From the NCBI RefSeq assembly GCF_013817345.1, contig NZ_JACDCW010000029.1, positions 1 to 40,532 on the forward strand: a stretch of 40,532 nt of DNA, given 5' to 3'. Positions 26,528 to 34,936 of this stretch are shown here, piece after piece. The notes under the pieces were generated by a model. It was given only the letters and a program-made list of their open reading frames with translations, searched no databases and was not told the DNA's origin. How positions within the stretch are numbered: the first letter of the stretch is position 1; each line of letters starts with the position of its first letter. The translations under genes were made by a program, and so were the position numbers. The DNA comes from Methylibium sp. Its GTDB lineage: Bacteria > Pseudomonadota > Gammaproteobacteria > Burkholderiales > Burkholderiaceae_C.

Positions 26528-26999
26528 GAAGCGGATTGAATTTCATTCTCCATTCTGAGAGAATGCAAAATCTTATCGGGGAGATGCCCGCAATGACATC
26601 TCCTCGATCGCACCCCGGACGATCTGGGATGCGAACAGCTCGCTTTTGAGATGGAGCGCCTGAACAAGATCTGCCGCCGGCTCGAGCTGCGTCGGGCCAA
26701 CGCTGCACCAGGCGGTCAACATCGACTTCATGCGGCGCCCGCGGCTTTGCGCGCTGCGCGGCTTCGAGGTCGAGCCGCTCGTCCCTGTCATCACGATGCT
26801 CGTACCTGTGTCGAGCGAGCCCGGCGTGCCGGTCGGGGAGGACAGCGCGAAGCCCTTCCTGGCGCACCAGAGCCGGCGTATCGGCACGCGCCGCCTGATT
26901 GGGGGCACATCGGCCGGCGACGGCGCGCGCGCTGCCGCTGCTGGCCGGCGAGCCGGCGATCATGCGCGTGCTAGTGCAGTGCGCCGCTCTGTTTTGTAC
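26528..26999. other. Intergenic debris without an identifiable gene
   Basis: Short open frames are present. One plus-strand stretch reads CEQLAFEMERLNKICRRLE (about 26630-26686) and may be a gene scrap, but it has no start and no family match that I recognise. The right edge (about 26960-26999) is the probable outer end of the IS630 element. Confidence 0.35.
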
Positions 27000-28097
27000 T
27001 TATCCAACGACGGCGGCAAGTGCCGTCTTGGCGCGCGTGACCTTGGCCAGGATGTCGGACGCGCGTGCGGTCCAGATGAACGGCTTGGGATCGATGTTGT
27101 GATGAGCGACGTACAAGTCGATCGCCAGCTCCAGCTCCGCCACACTGGTGAAGCTGTCGCGCCGGATACGCTTGTCGGTGATGTCGCGGAAGAAGCGCTC
27201 GACCATGTTCAGCCACGACGCGCTGGTGGGCGTGAAGTGCATGACGAAGCGCGGGTGCTTGGCGAGCCACTTCTGCACATCGGGATGCTTGTGGGTGGCG
27301 TAGTTGTCCACGATCAGATGCAGGCTCAGGTGCTTGGGCGTGCGGCGGTCGATGAGCCGCAGAAACTTGAGCCATTCGCTGTGGCGATGCCGCGGCTGGC
27401 ACATCGAGATCACGCTGCCGTCCAGCGTGTTGAGCGCCGCGAACAGCGTGGTCGTGCCATGGCGCTTGTAGTCGTGGGTGACGGTGCCGGCTCGACCGGC
27501 CTTCAGCGGCAGACCGGGCTGCGTGCGGTTGAGCGCCTGGATCTGGCTCTTCTCGTCGCAGCTGAGCACCAGGGCATGCTCGGGCGGGTTCAGGTACAGC
27601 CCCACCACGTCCAGCAGCTTGTCCTCGAAGCGCGGATCGCGAGAGAGCTTGAAGGACCGGCTCAGGTGCGGCTTCAGGCCGTTGCTCTGCCACACGCGGC
27701 GGATGGTCGTGGCACCAACACCCAAGTGTTCAGCGAGCGTGCGGGTGCTCCAGTGGGTGGCATTGATCGGTCTGTCATGCAGCGTGGCCTGCACGACCCT
27801 CGACTCCACCTCGGCCGTGACCGTGGCAGGCCGACCCGAACGCGGCGCGTCCTTTCGAAGGGCATCGATGCCGCCGTCGAGCCGCCGCCGGAGCCCGTCG
27901 CCGCGCCGACCCACGCTCGAGCGTTCCAACGAGGCGACACCGTCACGTTCGACGATCGAGAGGGTCGCAACATCACGGGCGTGATCGTACGCATCAACCA
28001 ACGTACGGCCACCCTGGGCACCGGTGAGGGCGGGACTTGGCGAGTGCCATTCCACGCACTGCGGCAAGTGCTCGACGTCTGAGCATCGTCGCCCCAC
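27000..28097 (-). CDS. IS630-family transposase, N-terminus missing
   Basis: The open frame is 365 codons. Transposase similarity starts near [18 protein letters not shown] (about 27880) and runs to the stop. Motifs: [14 protein letters not shown] (winged helix), [14 protein letters not shown] (first Asp), [14 protein letters not shown] (second Asp) and WLNMVERFF (Glu), the DDE triad of the IS630/Tc1 group. The first 70-80 codons are antisense to another gene's 3' end. The real N-terminal helix-turn-helix domain (about 70-100 residues) is missing, so the element is 5'-truncated and probably immobile. Confidence 0.85.
   Translation of the reverse strand: MGRRCSDVEHLPQCVEWHSPSPALTGAQGGRTLVDAYDHARDVATLSIVERDGVASLERSSVGRRGDGLRRRLDGGIDALRKDAPRSGRPATVTAEVESRVVQATLHDRPINATHWSTRTLAEHLGVGATTIRRVWQSNGLKPHLSRSFKLSRDPRFEDKLLDVVGLYLNPPEHALVLSCDEKSQIQALNRTQPGLPLKAGRAGTVTHDYKRHGTTTLFAALNTLDGSVISMCQPRHRHSEWLKFLRLIDRRTPKHLSLHLIVDNYATHKHPDVQKWLAKHPRFVMHFTPTSASWLNMVERFFRDITDKRIRRDSFTSVAELELAIDLYVAHHNIDPKPFIWTARASDILAKVTRAKTALAAVVG
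27875..28082 (+). pseudogene. C-terminal beta-barrel (KOW/SH3-like) domain of a gene disrupted by IS630
   Basis: The plus-strand frame encodes [20 protein letters not shown] and then [20 protein letters not shown], ending [13 protein letters not shown] and a TGA. The pattern of a G-D-x-V strand, a charged turn, and a W-x-V-x-x-x-x-L end resembles small SH3/KOW-like barrels in DNA- or RNA-associated proteins. The 5' part is absent and its break coincides with the truncated end of the IS630 transposase. Confidence 0.5.
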
Positions 28098-28100
28098 TCA

Positions 28101-28310
28101 ATGGGACAGCGTCAAGAGGGCCTTGAGGCCGCGCTTACGCTACGCAGCGTCCGCCAGGCCGCGCTGGATGACGCATTCCGTGCCGCGCCAAACCGATTCA
28201 AAGGCCGCCGTCCTGAACCGCCTGCGCTGCCCACTGCGGCGTGGATCAACCCACCAACGTCGGAGGTCATCACCCCGAAATCATCACAGCCTTGCACAGT
28301 AAATTCATGA
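28101..28310 (+). pseudogene. C-terminal scrap of an IS3-type transposase
   Basis: The frame includes AALDDAFRAAPNRFKGRRPE and PTAAWINPPTSEV. A phenylalanine-containing A-x-P-x-R-F segment followed by a P-TAAWINPP ending is the usual C-terminus of IS3-group (OrfB) transposases. The catalytic core is not present, so it is a relic. Confidence 0.55.
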
Positions 28311-28574
28311 CGCCGGGTGGCGCAAAGTCATTGACACGTTCCGCGGTCCGCGTGGCTCGACCAGCTTCGCACGCAGTACAAGGTGAAACGCAACTTTGTC
28401 AGGGATCTGCCGGAGCGGTGACGGCAGGCTTGCGCGAATGCAGAACGGCCGGCTTGTCCGTCCCGCCACCGTGATCACACAGCGCGCCACGCCGACGCCA
28501 GCCAGAGTTGCTGCTCGCGCGGAAGCCCGTCAGGGCGAAAGTAGTGCTCCAGCTCGGCAAAGCCGAGCGCTGAA
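28311..28574. other. Further gene debris
   Basis: Short reading-frame pieces such as DQLRTQYKVKRNFVRDLPER (ending at a TGA near 28422) look like protein ends but cannot be assigned. There is no start codon context or operon structure. Confidence 0.25.
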
Positions 28575-28730
28575 GAACTCGATCGGATCGTCGCCCGGAC
28601 GCTCGCGCATGACAACGAGCACGCGCACGAGTTCTGGAAAGGCACACGCGATCACGACGTCGGCCAGAACATCGCGGCGCTGCTGCAGCCCATCGAGGCG
28701 CGCCCGAACATGAGCGCCACGCCGCCGTAG
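28575..28730 (+). pseudogene. N-terminal scrap of a SAM-dependent methyltransferase
   Basis: The 51-codon stretch reads ELDRIVARTLAHDNEHAHEF followed by WKGTRDHDVGQNIAALLQPI. The GTRDHDVSQNI-like segment is typical of the region just before the SAM-binding motif in a group of small class I methyltransferases. The frame hits TAG at 28728 before any GxGxG motif, so the catalytic part is lost. Confidence 0.5.
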
Positions 28731-28735
28731 GCGGC

Positions 28736-28754
28736 GCCGACCGACTCGGTCGGC
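28736..28754. terminator. 9-bp perfect hairpin downstream of the ATP-grasp gene
   Basis: GCCGACCGA and TCGGTCGGC pair around a single C. It lies about 67 bp beyond the ATP-grasp stop (minus strand). No T-run follows, so an intrinsic-terminator role is only possible. Confidence 0.25.
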
Positions 28755-28820
28755 GGCTCGAGCGCGAGCTTGGCGCAGCGCCTGGACGGCGGCCACCTCC
28801 ATGGCTGGCGTGATCGTCCG

Positions 28821-30071
28821 TCATTGCGCACAAGCCCGGGTCACCGGCAATGCCGCCTTAATGTCGAAGGCGAGCTTGGCGTGGGCGGCGCGCAGCGCGG
28901 CTTCGGCCGCTTCAGGTCCAGCGGCGCGGGAGAAGATGAAGCCGAGATAACCTTCGCCTTCCGGTGGCGGTGCAACCATTTGCCCGGGTTGCGCGGTGAT
29001 CCGGATGTCGCTGACACCCACCACCGCGCGCGCCGCCATCAGCCCCGTTGCGCCATGAAAGACGCCGCGTTCGGGTATCGGAATCATCATCACTCCGGAC
29101 GCATCACTGTTGGCTGACATCGGCAGCGGCATGTTGAGCGCATGCCGCAGGATCAATTCTTCTAGCGACAGTCCGAGGCGCTGATCGAGTACGCGCCCAC
29201 ACAGGCCACCGATGGAGCGCGCCGCCACTTCCAGAAGCCAGACGCCTTGATCGTTGACGCGCATTTCCGCATGCAGCGGTCCGCCGGTCAGCCCCGCCAA
29301 CGCGCACGCGCGTTGCACTTCCGCGGCGATTGCCGCCTGCGTGTCGGTCGGTAGGCGCGACGGTGTGATGTAAATGGTTTCCTCGAAATACGGGCCGTCC
29401 AGCGGGTCGGGCTTGTCGAATAAAGCGAGCACACGAAATGCACCGTTTTCCAGCAAACCTTCCAACGCGTATTCGCGGCCAGGGATGAAGGCTTCGACGA
29501 TCAGCCCAAGTTGCGTGGCGTCGCGATCGGCGACAGCCTGGATTCGGTGCACCTGGCCAACCGCCTGGGCAAACGACGCCGCGTCATCGGCACGGATAAC
29601 GCCGCGACTGGCGGACAAGCGCCGAGCCTTCACCACCACGGGATAGTCCAATGACGGGGCAAGTGCCAGGGCATCGGCTTCGCTGATCGGCGCCTGGAAA
29701 TGCGGGCAGTTGAACCCGTGCGTCGTGAGCAATCGCCGGAACGCGAGCTTGTCGCGGGTGGTGCGCACAGCGTGCAACGGATTGCCTGGAAGCCCGAGTT
29801 TTTGCCGCAGCAGCGCGGCCAGTTCGAGTCCGTGGTCGTCCACCGCCAGCACGGCGTCGACGCGCCGCCCCAATGCAGCAAGCGCCTGTTCGACGGCGAT
29901 TTCCGGCTGGTCGAAGGGCAACGAAAAAATCGGGCTCATGCCCATGAGCGGCGCGAGCCGGTGGCAGTAGTCGGCGGCGGTTATCACCTCGGCGCCGAGC
30001 TTTTGCGCGGCGGCGAGAAAATCCTCGTTGCGATAGCCGGCGGCCGGCAAGAGCAGCAAAACGCGCGGCAT
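28821..30071 (-). CDS. ATP-grasp domain ligase, partner of the radical SAM protein
   Basis: A 416-residue protein. The N-terminal pre-ATP-grasp region is MPRVLLLLPAAGYRNEDFLA. The ATP-grasp core includes RDKLAFRRLLTTHGFNCP (lid), DYPVVVKARRLSASRGV (Lys and Ser-rich loop), LGLIVEAFIPGREYALEG (the E-x-F-I-x-G-x-E-Y motif) and LHAEMRVNDQGVWLLEVAAR (metal-binding E...E-x-x-x-R). It resembles carboxylate-amine/thiol ligases of the carbamoyl-phosphate synthase/BtrJ type. The ATG at 30071 is two bases after the radical SAM stop, so the two are translationally coupled. The upstream extension of the frame to 30212 is antisense and is not used. The substrate is unknown. Confidence 0.88.
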   Translation of the reverse strand: MPRVLLLLPAAGYRNEDFLAAAQKLGAEVITAADYCHRLAPLMGMSPIFSLPFDQPEIAVEQALAALGRRVDAVLAVDDHGLELAALLRQKLGLPGNPLHAVRTTRDKLAFRRLLTTHGFNCPHFQAPISEADALALAPSLDYPVVVKARRLSASRGVIRADDAASFAQAVGQVHRIQAVADRDATQLGLIVEAFIPGREYALEGLLENGAFRVLALFDKPDPLDGPYFEETIYITPSRLPTDTQAAIAAEVQRACALAGLTGGPLHAEMRVNDQGVWLLEVAARSIGGLCGRVLDQRLGLSLEELILRHALNMPLPMSANSDASGVMMIPIPERGVFHGATGLMAARAVVGVSDIRITAQPGQMVAPPPEGEGYLGFIFSRAAGPEAAEAALRAAHAKLAFDIKAALPVTRACAQ

Positions 30072-30073
30072 TG

Positions 30074-31519
30074 TCAGAACGATTGCAGCTGCTGTTCCGT
30101 AGGCTCGGAGCAGCAATACCACGGCTCGGACAATCGGGGCACGGGTGGGCCGGGATCGACGCCGTCGAGACTCGGTTCTTTGCGTCCGGCGGCAGCGTGG
30201 GCGAGTCGCCAAATCTCGCCGAAGACTTCCGCGCGCGTCGCGCTCTCCATCCGTATCGCCACGGCCTGCACTTCTCTTTGCAGTGCGTCGACGGAGGGAT
30301 CGGCATGGTGCCAGGGATAGCCCAGCAGTTCCGAATCGAAGGGTTCCAACCGATCAACGAAGTCAGGCAGGCGCAACAAATACGATCCCTGCGGCACCAG
30401 CAGCCGGATGGAAAGCTGCACCGCGGGCACCGCTTCCTGCAGTTTCAATCGCACCAGCTCACGCAGCAGGTCGAGATAGCCGTCCAGCGTCGTCCACGGC
30501 GTAAAGGAGACGAAGGTTGGCGCGAGCGAGATGCCGCTCGCGCGACACAACGTCAGCGCGCGTTCAAAGTCCGCGCGGGTATGGTGCTTGTCGAAATGGT
30601 CGAGGATCCCGTCGTCCACCGATTCCACAGCGGAAGTGACGAACAGGCAGCCGAACTCGCGAAGCACCGGCAACAGTTCAGCGTGGTTCAGCAGATGCTG
30701 AATCTTGATCGTGGCATCGAACGTCAGTTGCGGAAAGCGCGCGTGCATGGCTTCGAGCACCTTGCGCGCATGCGTGGGCCCGTTGAAGAAATCCGGATCA
30801 CCGAACGAAATGTGCGCAGCACCCGCCGCGACTTGCTGCGCGATGTCGGCCAACACCACCTCTTTGTCCACGGTGCGGAACTTGCCCTCGTACACCGGCA
30901 CCACCGGGCAATGGCGGCACAAGTGCTTGCAGCCGCGAGTGGTCTCGGTAAAGCCGGTGATCTTGGCGCCGCCGTCCGGCAATATCAGGTGAGCGTACTG
31001 CGCCAGCTTGGGCAGACCGGTTCGGTCGGGCGTGACGAAGGCGACGCGTGAAAAATTGACGAGAGGCTCTCGCTGCGCGCCGTCGTCGCCGTCGTCGCCG
31101 TCGCGCAGGCGTCCGGCAAGGGCGAGAAGGCCCGTTTCGAATTCGCCGCCCAACAGCGTCTGTACACCGAGCCCACGCAGCAACGCTTCATTCATCGCAG
31201 CGTACAGGCCGTACATGCACACATGGGCGGAAGGCGCCAGCGCCCGAATCTTGGGCAGCGCAGCAACGGCGATGCGGGTGGCGGTGTGCATGCCCAGATG
31301 AATCGCCACCAGTCCCGCACCGCGCAAGACATCGGGATCGAGCTTCTGTAGCGTGAGGTCGAGGCAGACGACGTCGAAGCCGGCCGCTTTCAGCAGTGCC
31401 GCGGGCGCGGCCAGGTTGAACGATTGGCGGCCGAGTTCGTAAGGGTTGATGAGCGCGGCCTTGAAAGCGACGGCCGGAGAAGATTGCGCAGCGCGGGTGC
31501 TGCCGTGCAAGATGTTCAT
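30074..31519 (-). CDS. B12-binding-like radical SAM protein with CCSEP C-terminal tail
   Basis: A 481-residue protein. Residues about 20-150 look like a B12-binding-type Rossmann region (AALINPYELGRQSFNLAAPA, LVAIHLGMHTATRI). The radical SAM cluster motif is GCKHLCRHC (CxxxCxxC, about 192-200). Later TIM-barrel segments include ISFGDPDFFNGP and LFVTSAVESVDDGILDHFDK. The tail, WYCCSEPTEQQL, matches the CUAEP/CCAEP-tail radical SAM family as I remember it. Some members carry selenocysteine at the second position, and here it is Cys. It is followed by the ATP-grasp gene with a two-base gap, and preceded by a DUF971 gene ending ten bases upstream. The reaction is unknown. Confidence 0.85.
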   Translation of the reverse strand: MNILHGSTRAAQSSPAVAFKAALINPYELGRQSFNLAAPAALLKAAGFDVVCLDLTLQKLDPDVLRGAGLVAIHLGMHTATRIAVAALPKIRALAPSAHVCMYGLYAAMNEALLRGLGVQTLLGGEFETGLLALAGRLRDGDDGDDGAQREPLVNFSRVAFVTPDRTGLPKLAQYAHLILPDGGAKITGFTETTRGCKHLCRHCPVVPVYEGKFRTVDKEVVLADIAQQVAAGAAHISFGDPDFFNGPTHARKVLEAMHARFPQLTFDATIKIQHLLNHAELLPVLREFGCLFVTSAVESVDDGILDHFDKHHTRADFERALTLCRASGISLAPTFVSFTPWTTLDGYLDLLRELVRLKLQEAVPAVQLSIRLLVPQGSYLLRLPDFVDRLEPFDSELLGYPWHHADPSVDALQREVQAVAIRMESATRAEVFGEIWRLAHAAAGRKEPSLDGVDPGPPVPRLSEPWYCCSEPTEQQLQSF

Positions 31520-31529
31520 TAGCGCATCG

Positions 31530-31937
31530 TCACTTTGATTTCGGGCGCGCTACCGCACCGGCCAGCGGTTCGCGCGAAGCGCTCGCGGCCTCCATCCGGC
31601 TCATATAACGACCCCACAATTCGGCGTGGTTCTCGCCCAACTCATAGAGATAGTCCCACGAAAAAAGGCCGGTATCGTGACCATCGGAAAAAGTCAGCTG
31701 CACGGCGTAGTTGCCGACCGGCTCGATGCCTTTGATTTCGATGTTCTTCTTGCCGACCTGCAGGACTTCCTGGCCCGGACCGTGTCCGCGCACCTCGGCT
31801 GACGGCGAAGACACCCGCAGAAACTCGTACGGCAACTCGAACCGTTTGCCGTTGTCAAATGCGATTTCCAGCTTGCTGGAAACTTGGTGCAGCTTGATTT
31901 CCGTGGGGACGGGCGTGAATTTATCGAGTCTTGACAT
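31530..31937 (-). CDS. DUF971 (gamma-butyrobetaine hydroxylase-like N-terminal domain) protein
   Basis: A 135-residue protein with the DUF971 pattern: PTEIKLHQVSSKLEIAFDNG, then LPYEFLRVSSPSAEVRGHG and FSDGHDTGLFSWDYLYELG near residue 100. The domain is found alone in bacteria and as the N-terminal zinc-binding part of gamma-butyrobetaine dioxygenases. Alone it may act in Fe-S or metal metabolism, but this is not settled. It lies ten bases before the radical SAM gene on the same strand and 83 bp after yggX, so it may belong to a Fe-S-dependent operon. The Lys/Arg-rich C-terminus is unremarkable. Confidence 0.85.
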   Translation of the reverse strand: MSRLDKFTPVPTEIKLHQVSSKLEIAFDNGKRFELPYEFLRVSSPSAEVRGHGPGQEVLQVGKKNIEIKGIEPVGNYAVQLTFSDGHDTGLFSWDYLYELGENHAELWGRYMSRMEAASASREPLAGAVARPKSK

Positions 31938-32020
31938 GGATATTACCGGCGAGGCCGGTCACCGTGAATAATAATCACCTTGTGCAATGCGTAACGTCTT
32001 GCTCGCGAGTCAATGAGTTT

Positions 32021-32296
32021 TCATTTGCTGCCGGGTTTAACATACCCTGCAGCTACTTCGGCGCCAGCGCCAAAAAAATGCGCTTCCATTTGTCTGGCAA
32101 GATATTTTCGCGCGTTGGCATCCGCAAGATTAAGCCGGTTTTCATTCACCAGCATCTTCTGATGCTCGAGCCACCTTTTCCACGCTTCCTTGGACACGTT
32201 TTCAAAAATCCGATTGCCGAGTTCCCCCGGATACGGCGGGAAATCAACCCCCTCGGCTTCGCGTCCGAGTTTTATGCAATTCACTGTTCTAGGCAT
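32021..32296 (-). CDS. yggX: Fe(II)-trafficking protein YggX
   Basis: A 91-residue protein, full length for the family. Family motifs are present: [39 protein letters not shown], and [16 protein letters not shown] with the final [15 protein letters not shown]. The conserved Cys7 is present. YggX protects Fe-S clusters from oxidation and may traffic iron. The product would suit the neighbouring radical SAM enzyme, though yggX is usually a housekeeping gene. Upstream (32297-32548) the DNA is A+T-richer and probably holds its promoter. No defined box was identified. Confidence 0.93.
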   Translation of the reverse strand: MPRTVNCIKLGREAEGVDFPPYPGELGNRIFENVSKEAWKRWLEHQKMLVNENRLNLADANARKYLARQMEAHFFGAGAEVAAGYVKPGSK

Positions 32297-32548
32297 GGTA
32301 ATTTCGACGCTCCTCTCAGGTAAATCTAAGACCCTACTGGTCGCGCATCAACATGAGTTAGATGTTTGCATCCCGGCAAAATCATTGCACTGCCGCTGGA
32401 AGGTGCAGGCTGCTTGGGCGTCATCTTCGCGCATGGTATGTCGCCGGACACGCTTGAACCCAGTTTACAATAAGCGCAACAGCGGCTCGTGTTCGAAATT
32501 CTGGCGGATATTTCTGTGAATCGAGCGAATTCCCCCATGTAAACTAGG

Positions 32549-32992
32549 CTACTCCACCGGCGCGCGCATGTCTGGATAATTCTCTTTCACTTCGTGACGG
32601 CTTCCTTCCGCGTCGTACCAGTAGAGCTGATCGGGCTCTTCAGTCTTTGCGGTGGTTTTGTGAGTGCTGTCAAAAACGGCGAACTTGCGGCGCACCTGAA
32701 GTGCTGGTGCTACTGCCATCGGCTGCTTGGCAGCTGCGTTGCCATCGACCGAAACAAGGCCGACGAACTCGCGCAGCGTGAAGGCTTCGCCGCGCCTGGG
32801 CCATCGATGCACGAATCGATCGGCCAGGTACTCATCGACGAGTCCGATCTCGACGTTGCGGCCACAGATCCCACTGTGGTCGAGCCAGGTCGCGAACCCC
32901 CGCACAAGCCTCGTCGCCGACTTCAGCGACGCCGGCGCGTATTCCACCGACATCGCAGCCTGGTGCTTCAGGTTCGGCGCCGCTGCGATCAA
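32549..32992 (-). pseudogene. Integrase N-terminal fragment fused to an unknown C-terminus
   Basis: Residues about 15-80 (LKSATRLVRGFATWLDHSGI, then VDEYLADRFVHRWPRRGEAF) look like the SAM-like DNA-binding domain of tyrosine recombinases. The rest (FDSTHKTTAKTEEPDQLYWY, then DAEGSRHEVKENYPDM) is unrelated and was not recognised. It could be the 3' end of another small protein. There is no catalytic domain, so it is probably a junction artefact of recombination. Its start touches the next upstream integrase fragment. Confidence 0.45.
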
Positions 32993-33315
32993 GCGGACAC
33001 CTCCTCGGGACTGAGGATCACCGGCAGCTTGCGCGGGACGTGCACATGCTGCATCTTGGCCATCAGATCGGGCTGGCTCAGCGTGACGTCGAAGAAGAAC
33101 CTCAGCCCCGTGATGGTGGCTTTGATCGTCACCGGGCCGTTGCCCGCGTCCACCAAGTGCAGTTGGAAGCGCCGAAGATCTTCGGTGCTGGCGGTGTCAG
33201 GTGATCGGCCAATGAATGCAGCCAGCTTGCGGACGGCTCGGATATAGCCTGCCTGCGTGTGCTCAGCAAACTTGGGCCTGTCTCGTTCAGGCGCCGGCTC
33301 GATGTGCTTTGACAT
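32989..33315 (-). pseudogene. Tyrosine recombinase (XerC-like) N-terminal fragment
   Basis: 108 codons. YIRAVRKLAAFIGRSPDTAS, then LRRFQLHLVDAG and ITGLRFFFDVTL and LPVILSPEEV match the N-terminal domain of integrases that accompany IS91-like elements. The frame ends where the catalytic domain should begin. It overlaps the end of the PIN toxin gene by 29 bases, consistent with a rearrangement boundary. Confidence 0.65.
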
Positions 33316-33721
33316 GCCCGGCGGCGCCGTACTGGAGGATCTGCCGGTCGTCGGTGATCAGCACGGCGGCGTGACGGCGCGCGGTCGCGACGATCAGGCG
33401 GTCGGCCGGGTCACCATGAACGTCACCGGGCAAACGGGTGGAGTCCACGGCCACCAGCGGATCGAGCGCTGCCAAGCGCAAACCCTGCAGGCGCAGGGCC
33501 GCATCCAGCCACGTCCCCACATCGCGATCCAGCGCAAGGCGGCCCTTGGCCACCAGCATCGCAATTTCCCAGGCTGAAATGGCCGCCACGAAGACCGCGT
33601 CGGCTTCGGTTGCCGCTGCTATCAACTCGCGCGACCGCGGGCCGACGCGCTCACTGCCCTGCATCAGCCAGACCAGTGCGTGAGTGTCCAGCACGACAGA
33701 GCTGAGGTCTTCTACCGTCAT
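33287..33721 (-). CDS. VapC-like PIN-domain toxin (second pair)
   Basis: About 144 residues from the ATG at 33721. PIN motifs: VVLDTHALVWLMQG (Asp), AISAWEIAMLVAKGRL (Glu), GDPADRLIVATARR (Asp) and VLITDDRQILQYG (Asp). This is a classical PIN ribonuclease layout. The ATG overlaps the antitoxin stop by four bases (ATGA), the normal coupled order. The last residues may be altered by the recombination boundary at about 33290-33315. It differs in sequence from the first PIN toxin at 6872, so it is an independent acquisition. Confidence 0.85.
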   Translation of the reverse strand: MTVEDLSSVVLDTHALVWLMQGSERVGPRSRELIAAATEADAVFVAAISAWEIAMLVAKGRLALDRDVGTWLDAALRLQGLRLAALDPLVAVDSTRLPGDVHGDPADRLIVATARRHAAVLITDDRQILQYGAAGHVKAHRAGA

Positions 33722-33954
33722 CGCGCGGCGTCCCACTCCATGTCGATGGGTGACTGGATGTCGGCCTCATCCAAGACGCTGCCGGCCAGCGCACCGAACA
33801 GTTGCGTGCCTGGCGGCATCGGCACCAGCTTGGCCACGGGCTTGCCGTGCTTGGTGATGACCAGTGGGATGCGGTTGTGCGCGACCTCGTCGAGCAACTT
33901 CAGACAGGTGCTCTTGAATTCGCCGGCACCGATGGTCGTTTCGGAGGAATTCAT
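33718..33954 (-). CDS. Phd/YefM-family antitoxin (second pair)
   Basis: A 78-residue protein. GAGEFKSTCLKLLDEVAHNR, then IPLVITKHGKPVAKLVPM give the usual Phd fold signature. The C-terminal DIQSPIDMEW would wrap the toxin. A partial palindrome ACAC-CTAAT-GTGT lies just upstream (33962-33974) and may be its operator. The pair sits directly beside the degenerate recombinase copy. Confidence 0.88.
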   Translation of the reverse strand: MNSSETTIGAGEFKSTCLKLLDEVAHNRIPLVITKHGKPVAKLVPMPPGTQLFGALAGSVLDEADIQSPIDMEWDAAR

Positions 33955-33989
33955 GGGGGTAACACCTAATGTGTCTATGGGATGAGACT

Positions 33990-34336
33990 ATGGATGCAAG
34001 TCTAGCGCCAATCCTGCGGAAGCGGTCCTGGCGTTTCGCGGCAGCGGCGAACTCGTCGCGGATTCAGGCGATGGTGGCGCGGAAGGTGCGCTGATCGGTA
34101 GCCTGGCCTTCGGCGCGGAAGTAGCGCCCCAGCTGTCGCGGGGGTCGAGGCCTGGACCACCGAACGCATGAAGGCGAAGTGGCCGACGAGCAACCTGCGT
34201 TGTCGCGCGGCGCTGGCCGGGGTGGGGCTGCGAGTCGTGGTGACTGACGTGCCGAACAACGGCGCCAGAGCGCCCTGCGCTGGGCGCTCGCCCTTCTGGC
34301 CAGCGCCGGCAGCGCCTTGACGTCGCGGGCATTCAT
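33990..34336 (-). pseudogene. Degenerate second copy of the tyrosine recombinase 5' end
   Basis: The start MNARDVKALPALA matches the start of the recombinase at 8388 (MNARDTKALAGAG). Further matches occur in shifted frames: RRLLVGHFAFMRSVVQ-like sequence, RYFRAEGQATDQRTFRATIA, then DEFAAA. Several frameshifts are present and similarity ends near 33990-34010, about one eighth of the way into the gene. It is not functional. Confidence 0.75.
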
Positions 34337-34715
34337 TGCGCGAGCCGCGACAACGCGGCTGCCAGGTTGATACGGGCCTGAACTCCGATCAAGGCTACGG
34401 CCGCGTCACCGTGATAAAACTGCGGCCGATCGAGGAAGCTCTGTAGGACTTGGGCGCGCGCTTCCTGGTAGCGGAAGCCCGGCACCCACGCGTACTCCTT
34501 GCGCACGTCCTGGTCGTAGCGCTCGAAGCGCTCGGCGGGACTGCCGAGGATGGACAGGTCGATGTCGACGAGCAGCCGTGCGTCGGGAGTCGACCCCAGC
34601 GCGGCCGGCGCGTCGTGCTGCGTGGCCCGTCACCAGATCGTGAACGCGCTGCGCGGTGTCGCTGTCTGCGCCGGCGCGGACCAGCGAGCGGAAGTAGCCC
34701 CAGCGGGCTAAACTG
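34333..34715 (-). pseudogene. Degenerate second copy of the HD-hydrolase gene
   Basis: The minus strand carries the 3' half of the HD gene. SLVRAGADSDTAQRVHDLV is in one frame, followed by frameshifts and by near-identical DNA for LLVDIDLSILGSPAERFERY, YDQDVRKEYAWVPGF and the end LSRLAQ. The HD stop overlaps the recombinase ATG by four bases, exactly as in the intact copy at 8388-8391. The 5' half, including the HD residues, is missing. Confidence 0.75.
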
Positions 34716-34720
34716 AAGGC

Positions 34721-34936
34721 ATGTACAGGAAACCTCCGGCCGCAAAGAAGGCGCCTGCCAAGCACGCGTCTCTGGTGCGGGCCAAGCCTGCAGCCAAGAA
34801 GGCTCCTGCCCAAGCGAGGGTGGGGGTCACCGTCCGCGTGTCGCAGGTTGGTGGCTACAAGGTGTTCGGCTCCGTGATGCGGCCGAAGCACGTGACCGAG
34901 CAGCAGATTGCTGAAGCCTTAGTCGCCCTCGAGTGA
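34721..34936 (+). CDS. Small basic protein of unknown function, first gene of a two-gene operon
   Basis: A 71-residue protein. The first 37 residues are Lys/Ala/Pro-rich (PPAAKKAPAKHASLVRAKPA), resembling a histone-like tail. The remainder is a compact segment (GVTVRVSQVGGYKVFGSVMR, then PKHVTEQQIAEALVAL). The stop codon overlaps the GTG start of the next gene (GTGA), suggesting coupling. It could be a small DNA-binding regulator or antitoxin for the second gene. No family is recognised. Confidence 0.6.
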   Translation: MYRKPPAAKKAPAKHASLVRAKPAAKKAPAQARVGVTVRVSQVGGYKVFGSVMRPKHVTEQQIAEALVALE

